A stretch of 64,000 nucleotides of DNA, taken from NCBI RefSeq assembly GCF_011516645.4, contig NZ_CP088285.1, forward strand, positions 7,334,501 to 7,398,500, in the 5' to 3' direction. Positions 60,677 through 64,000 of this stretch are shown in pieces (within the stretch, counting starts at the first letter, position 1; every line of letters starts with the position of its first letter). The position numbers and the translations under genes are program-made. Source of the DNA: Bradyrhizobium septentrionale. GTDB lineage: Bacteria; Pseudomonadota; Alphaproteobacteria; Rhizobiales; Xanthobacteraceae. Below the pieces are notes generated by a model, which had not been told where the DNA came from, did no database searches, and saw only the letters and a program-made list of their open reading frames with translations.

Positions 60677-61836
60677 GGCGCCCGCCCGTCATCTCGCGCC
60701 GCGCGCTGCTTGCAGCGTTCTGGCTCGCCGGAACGTCGCTCGCGGGCGCGCAAGGCAGGAAGCGCGGCAGCGACCAGGGCATCGGCGGCACCGGGATCAC
60801 CGGCTCGGATCAGGGCATCGGCGGCACCGGCATCGTCGGCGTGATCCAGCGTTTCGGCTCGATCTATGTCAACGGTGAGCGGGTCGCCTACGCGGCCGAC
60901 GTGCCCGTGCGGATCGACGGCGAGGCGGCGAGCGCGAAGGCGCTGCGGATCGGACAGCTCGCGCGCGTGGTGGCGCAGCGCGATGCCGGCGGCGCGCTGT
61001 CGACCAAACGCATCGATGTGACGAGCGAGGTGACCGGGCCGGTCGAGCGCATGAAGCCGGGCGAGCTGACGGTGCTCGGCCAGAAGGTCGCCTGGAGCGG
61101 CGGCGAGAGCTGGCTGAAGCCGGGCGCGCATGTCGCCGTGTTCGGATTGCGCCGCACTGACGGCGTCGTCGTCGCGAGCCTGGTGCAGCAGCACAGCGCC
61201 GGCGCGACACATGTCACCGGGCCGTTGGAGCGCGACCGCTCCGGGGCGTTGCGCATCGGCGATCTCAAGCTGACCGGCGTCAACGCCGCGCTCGCCGGCC
61301 AGCGCGTCTATGCCGAGGGCCAGGTCGCGCAGGGCGTGATGCAGGTCGCACGCAGCCGGGCCGACGATTTCTCCGATCTCGCCGGCGCCAACCGGCTGCT
61401 GATCGAGGCCTATGTGCGGCGGGTCGGCAATGATCTGCAGCTCGGCTCCGGCTTCGTCGCGCGCGATCATTCGCGCTTCTCGCCGGCTCCCGATACGCGC
61501 GTGGTCGTCAACGCGCAGCTGTCGGGCACGCGCGAGCTGCGCGTCGAATCGGTGCAGTCGGTTGGCAAGTTCCCGGGCTCCTCGGTACGGAGTCCCGGCA
61601 CGCCCGGACGTGGATCCGGTGGCGGCGGACCCGGACCAGGACATGGTCCCGGCGGGCCCGGTGGTCCTGGTGGCGGTCCCGGCGGTGCGCCTCCGGGTTC
61701 GTCCGGCGGACTGCCGCCGGGCGGCGGTTCTGCGCCCAATCCGGCCACGGGTGGATCAACCGGTCCGGAGCCCGGCGGCGGCTTTGGGGCACCCGGCGGC
61801 GGACCGCCGGGTGGCATGGGCGGCGGCCGGCGCTGA
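60673..61836 (+). CDS. DUF5666 domain-containing exported protein
   Basis: A 387-residue exported protein. The N-terminus (RRPPVISRRALLAAFWLAGTSLAGA) resembles a twin-arginine-type or ordinary signal peptide. Next come two copies of a 12-residue repeat GSDQGIGGTGIT (about 32-54), a string of small beta domains of the DUF5666 type (about 55-305, each roughly VTGPVERMKPGELTVLGQKV), and a Gly/Pro-rich tail of about 70 residues. Function is unknown; such proteins are probably periplasmic or surface-associated. It is translationally coupled to the DUF6502 gene, the usual partnership in my recollection. Confidence 0.85.
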   Translation: MRRPPVISRRALLAAFWLAGTSLAGAQGRKRGSDQGIGGTGITGSDQGIGGTGIVGVIQRFGSIYVNGERVAYAADVPVRIDGEAASAKALRIGQLARVVAQRDAGGALSTKRIDVTSEVTGPVERMKPGELTVLGQKVAWSGGESWLKPGAHVAVFGLRRTDGVVVASLVQQHSAGATHVTGPLERDRSGALRIGDLKLTGVNAALAGQRVYAEGQVAQGVMQVARSRADDFSDLAGANRLLIEAYVRRVGNDLQLGSGFVARDHSRFSPAPDTRVVVNAQLSGTRELRVESVQSVGKFPGSSVRSPGTPGRGSGGGGPGPGHGPGGPGGPGGGPGGAPPGSSGGLPPGGGSAPNPATGGSTGPEPGGGFGAPGGGPPGGMGGGRR

Positions 61837-61849
61837 CGCCGCAAACGAG

Positions 61850-61879
61850 ATCGGCGCAAGCGGGGCCGCTTGCGCCGAT
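61850..61879. terminator. Hairpin between convergent genes
   Basis: ATCGGCGCAAGCGG (61850-61863) and CCGCTTGCGCCGAT (61866-61879) are perfect 14-bp inverted repeats with a 2-base centre, placed in the 69-bp gap between the DUF5666 and M23 genes. There is no long T-run, but position and strength suggest a bidirectional terminator. Confidence 0.65.
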
Positions 61880-61905
61880 GTTCAGATCATTGTCGAGAGA
61901 CGGAG

Positions 61906-63270
61906 CTAGCCCGCGCTGAGGCGGACGCCGGCGCGGAGGAATTTCTGCGGATCGACCGCTTCGCCGTCGATCCGGGTTTCGTAGTGCAGATGCGGACCGG
62001 TGGAGCGGCCGGTGGAGCCGACGGCGCCGATTACCTGGCCGATCTTGACGGTGTCACCGACCTTGACGCCGATCTCGGAGAGATGGCCGTAGCGGGTCGA
62101 AAGGCCGTTGCCGTGATCGACCTCGACCATGCGGCCATAACCGCCGGCCCAGCCCGCCGACACCACCTTGCCGTTGGCGGTGACGCGCACCGGATCGCCC
62201 TGGGCGGCGCGGAAGTCGAGCCCGGTGTGCATCGCCGGCCGGCCGAGGAAGGGATCAGAGCGCACGCCGAAGCCGCTGGTGAACTCGACTTCGCCGACGA
62301 CCGGCTTGCGATAGGGCACCAGCGCCAGCGTCTGGTTCAGCCGCTGCATCTGGGCGCGGTTGATGTTGATGCGATAGAGCTGGCGCTCGAACGCGCCGGC
62401 GTCGGCAGAGAGTTTCACAGGGACAAAGGGCCCGCCCATGCCGGAGCGCGGCGTCGCCGCTTCGAGCTGCGCCATGTTGAGGCCGAGGTCGGAGATCACG
62501 CCGCGCATCCGGCGCACCCGCGATTCGATGCCGTCCTCGACCGAAGACAGCGCGGCGACCTGGCGCCGCTCCACCTGGTCAAGCGAGGTCTGCAGACGGA
62601 CCAGGACGTTGTCGACGCCCTGCGCCTTGGCGAACTGGTTCGGCTGCGCCTTGGCGATCAGCGGTGCGCGCGATTCCAGCCGCGCCTCGCGATCCGGCGG
62701 TGCCACGAAGATCACGGTGTCGCTGATCGGCGAGGGTTTTGGCGCGCCGGAGGAGGGCGCCTGCTCGGCGCGGCCCTGCGGCTTGATCGATCCAGTCGAG
62801 GTGGCATCGGGCATCGCGCCGAGCGCGGTGGCGCGCGATTCCAGCGTCGACTGCCGCTTCATGATCTGATCGAGCTTCTGGTCGAACTGCTCCTGGTCGA
62901 GCAGCTGGCGGCTGGTGGTGCGATCGACCTTGGCGCGCAGCTCGGAGATGCGGTCCTCATAGGCGTATTGCATCTCGGCCTGGCGCGCGATCAGCCGGGT
63001 CAGGACGTCGTCACGGAATGCGAAATAGGTCGCGGTCGCCGCCGACCACATGCCGAGCAGGACCACGGTGCCGACCGCGATCCAGAACACGACCGGCCCG
63101 AACCGGACCTGCTTGCCGGCGTGGACAATGGTGTAGCCTTCGCCGGCGGCCGCCACCGCTGCTGCCGGAGCGGCGTACTGCGCTGCCGGACGGCGTGCGG
63201 GCGTCCGGCCATGGTCCTGCGGATGATGGTGTTTCTGGTATTCCTGGTGATGACCGGACCGGCTCGACAT
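61906..63270 (-). CDS. M23 family metallopeptidase (membrane-anchored, LytM-type)
   Basis: A 454-residue protein: a His-rich cytoplasmic N-terminus (GHHQEYQKHHHPQDHG), one TM helix (about 55-85), a periplasmic coiled coil (about 90-155 and 200-250), and a LytM/M23 domain (about 330-445) with zinc ligands in MHTGLDFRA and the HLHYE motif. All ligands are present, so it should be an active DD-endopeptidase cleaving peptidoglycan cross-links, or a NlpD/EnvC-like activator. The start at 63270 has GGGAG 5 bases upstream; the upstream start at 63297 is less likely. Convergent with the DUF5666 gene. Confidence 0.92.
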   Translation of the reverse strand: MSSRSGHHQEYQKHHHPQDHGRTPARRPAAQYAAPAAAVAAAGEGYTIVHAGKQVRFGPVVFWIAVGTVVLLGMWSAATATYFAFRDDVLTRLIARQAEMQYAYEDRISELRAKVDRTTSRQLLDQEQFDQKLDQIMKRQSTLESRATALGAMPDATSTGSIKPQGRAEQAPSSGAPKPSPISDTVIFVAPPDREARLESRAPLIAKAQPNQFAKAQGVDNVLVRLQTSLDQVERRQVAALSSVEDGIESRVRRMRGVISDLGLNMAQLEAATPRSGMGGPFVPVKLSADAGAFERQLYRININRAQMQRLNQTLALVPYRKPVVGEVEFTSGFGVRSDPFLGRPAMHTGLDFRAAQGDPVRVTANGKVVSAGWAGGYGRMVEVDHGNGLSTRYGHLSEIGVKVGDTVKIGQVIGAVGSTGRSTGPHLHYETRIDGEAVDPQKFLRAGVRLSAG

Positions 63271-63369
63271 CGGTACTCCCGCGGCCGGTCGGACCAAGCT
63301 CCGTACGGCTAATTTGCGGGGCGATTTGAGCCCGGTATGGTTAATTTTCAGGAAACGGAACCCCTCCCG

Positions 63370-64000
63370 TCAGAGCGACCGGGCGGCCTCCAGTACCGCT
63401 TCGGCATGGCCGTCGACCTTCACATGGCGCCAGATCCGGGCGACTTTTCCGCCGGCATCCACCAGAACCGTGGTGCGAATAATTCCCATGAAGGTCCTGC
63501 CATACATGGATTTTTCGCCCCAGGCGCCATACGCCTCCAGCATCTGATGGGCAGGATCCGAGACCAGCGGCACGGACAGCTGGTGTTTGTTTCGAAATGA
63601 CTCCTGTGCCTTAACCGTATCGGCGGATATGCCGACCACCTCGGCACCCGTCGCGGCGAACTCGCTTTTGAGCCGGGTGAAGTCGATCGCCTCGCGGGTG
63701 CAGCCGGGGGTGTCGGCGCGGGGATAGAAGAACAGCACCAGCTTCTTGCCGGCGAAATCCTTTAGCGAAACGGTGTCGCCCCCGTCGCGCGGCAGGCTAA
63801 AGGCGGGTGCCGCGGCGCCTTCGGCAAGTGTGACGGCGGACGGCTTGGTCACTGACGCGGTCGGCTCACGCTTTAACGGTTTCGATGCAGGCTTGTGCGA
63901 GGCTTTGCTTCGAACACCCGCCGCGGTCCTGGTCTTGGTTGTTTTGGCGGCTGCCTTTTTCGCAGCTGTTGTGCGGGTTTTGGTCGCGGACTTCCCAGTG
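63370..64000 (-). CDS. bcp: Thiol peroxidase Bcp (peroxiredoxin) with basic N-terminal extension, cut by window end
   Basis: The AhpC/TSA domain starts at about KPSAVTLAEGAAAPAFSLPRD and has the peroxidatic Cys in YPRADTPGCTREAIDF; it reduces hydroperoxides using thioredoxin. A GTG at 63852 could start a normal 160-residue Bcp, but the frame stays open without a stop to the window edge and encodes a Lys/Ala/Thr-rich stretch of 49 residues (such as TTAAKKAAAKTTKTRTAAG). That composition is coding-like and similar to basic histone-H1-like tails, so the true start probably lies beyond base 64000. There is no good ribosome site before the GTG. Confidence 0.85.
   Translation of the reverse strand, partial: TGKSATKTRTTAAKKAAAKTTKTRTAAGVRSKASHKPASKPLKREPTASVTKPSAVTLAEGAAAPAFSLPRDGGDTVSLKDFAGKKLVLFFYPRADTPGCTREAIDFTRLKSEFAATGAEVVGISADTVKAQESFRNKHQLSVPLVSDPAHQMLEAYGAWGEKSMYGRTFMGIIRTTVLVDAGGKVARIWRHVKVDGHAEAVLEAARSL

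Overview
The window reads as chromosomal DNA of an alphaproteobacterium of the Bradyrhizobium / Rhodopseudomonas / Nitrobacter group. The grounds are high GC with strong third-position GC bias, a mitochondrial-type complex I accessory subunit (NDUFA12), DUF2155, DUF1236, DUF6502 and DUF5666 proteins, an RNase E with a C-terminal GWW motif, HWE/HisKA_2 kinases, and intergenic palindromic repeats of the kind scattered through Bradyrhizobium genomes. The genus is an inference from gene content. I found no tRNA, rRNA, CRISPR array, insertion sequence or phage gene.

Layout. 0-9 kb: NDUFA12, then an accessory-looking stretch with a phospholipase D-like protein, a divergent pair of DJ-1/PfpI genes (one enzyme-like, one GlxA/AraC regulator), two small proteins, an ArsB/NhaD-type antiporter, an HSL-type esterase and an SDR. 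9-11 kb: DUF2155 protein and leucyl/phenylalanyl-tRNA-protein transferase (aat). 11-23 kb: a DASS anion symporter and a complete MdtABC-type RND efflux operon with its own NodT-type outer membrane factor and two small exported proteins. 23-27 kb: a translationally coupled kinase / response regulator / HWE-kinase operon. 27-29 kb: accC, accB, aroQ. 29-38 kb: a DUF1236 protein behind an EcfG-type stress promoter, a DsbA-like thiol oxidoreductase, an M48 protease with TPRs, an aminotransferase, DctA and a DadA-like oxidoreductase. 38-47 kb: an RNase E, cell-wall and translation block (rne, amidase, PBP1A, prfB with a programmed frameshift). 47-53 kb: a beta-hydroxyacid dehydrogenase, an EamA exporter, a NodU-like carbamoyltransferase and an orphan branched-chain amino acid binding protein. 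53-59 kb: a surface polysaccharide synthesis/export operon. 59-64 kb: a small putative DNA-binding protein, a DUF6502-DUF5666 pair, an M23 peptidase and a Bcp peroxiredoxin that runs off the window edge.

The most striking region is 53-62 kb. The polysaccharide operon carries a glycosyltransferase fused to an ABC-2 permease, preceded by a coupled small membrane ORF. Its promoter and that of the neighbouring small putative regulator share one architecture: TTGACG, a 17-bp spacer consisting almost entirely of a GTGGGA-type operator, and a second perfect GTGGGA-N5-TCCCAC palindrome upstream. This suggests an autoregulated repressor controlling cell-surface polysaccharide, and possibly the divergent DUF6502/DUF5666 pair. 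Other notable points are a 75-residue histidine-rich tract inside the RNase E S1 domain, the CTT-TGA-C frameshift of prfB, and EcfG-type promoters before the DUF1236 gene and possibly before the kinase operon.
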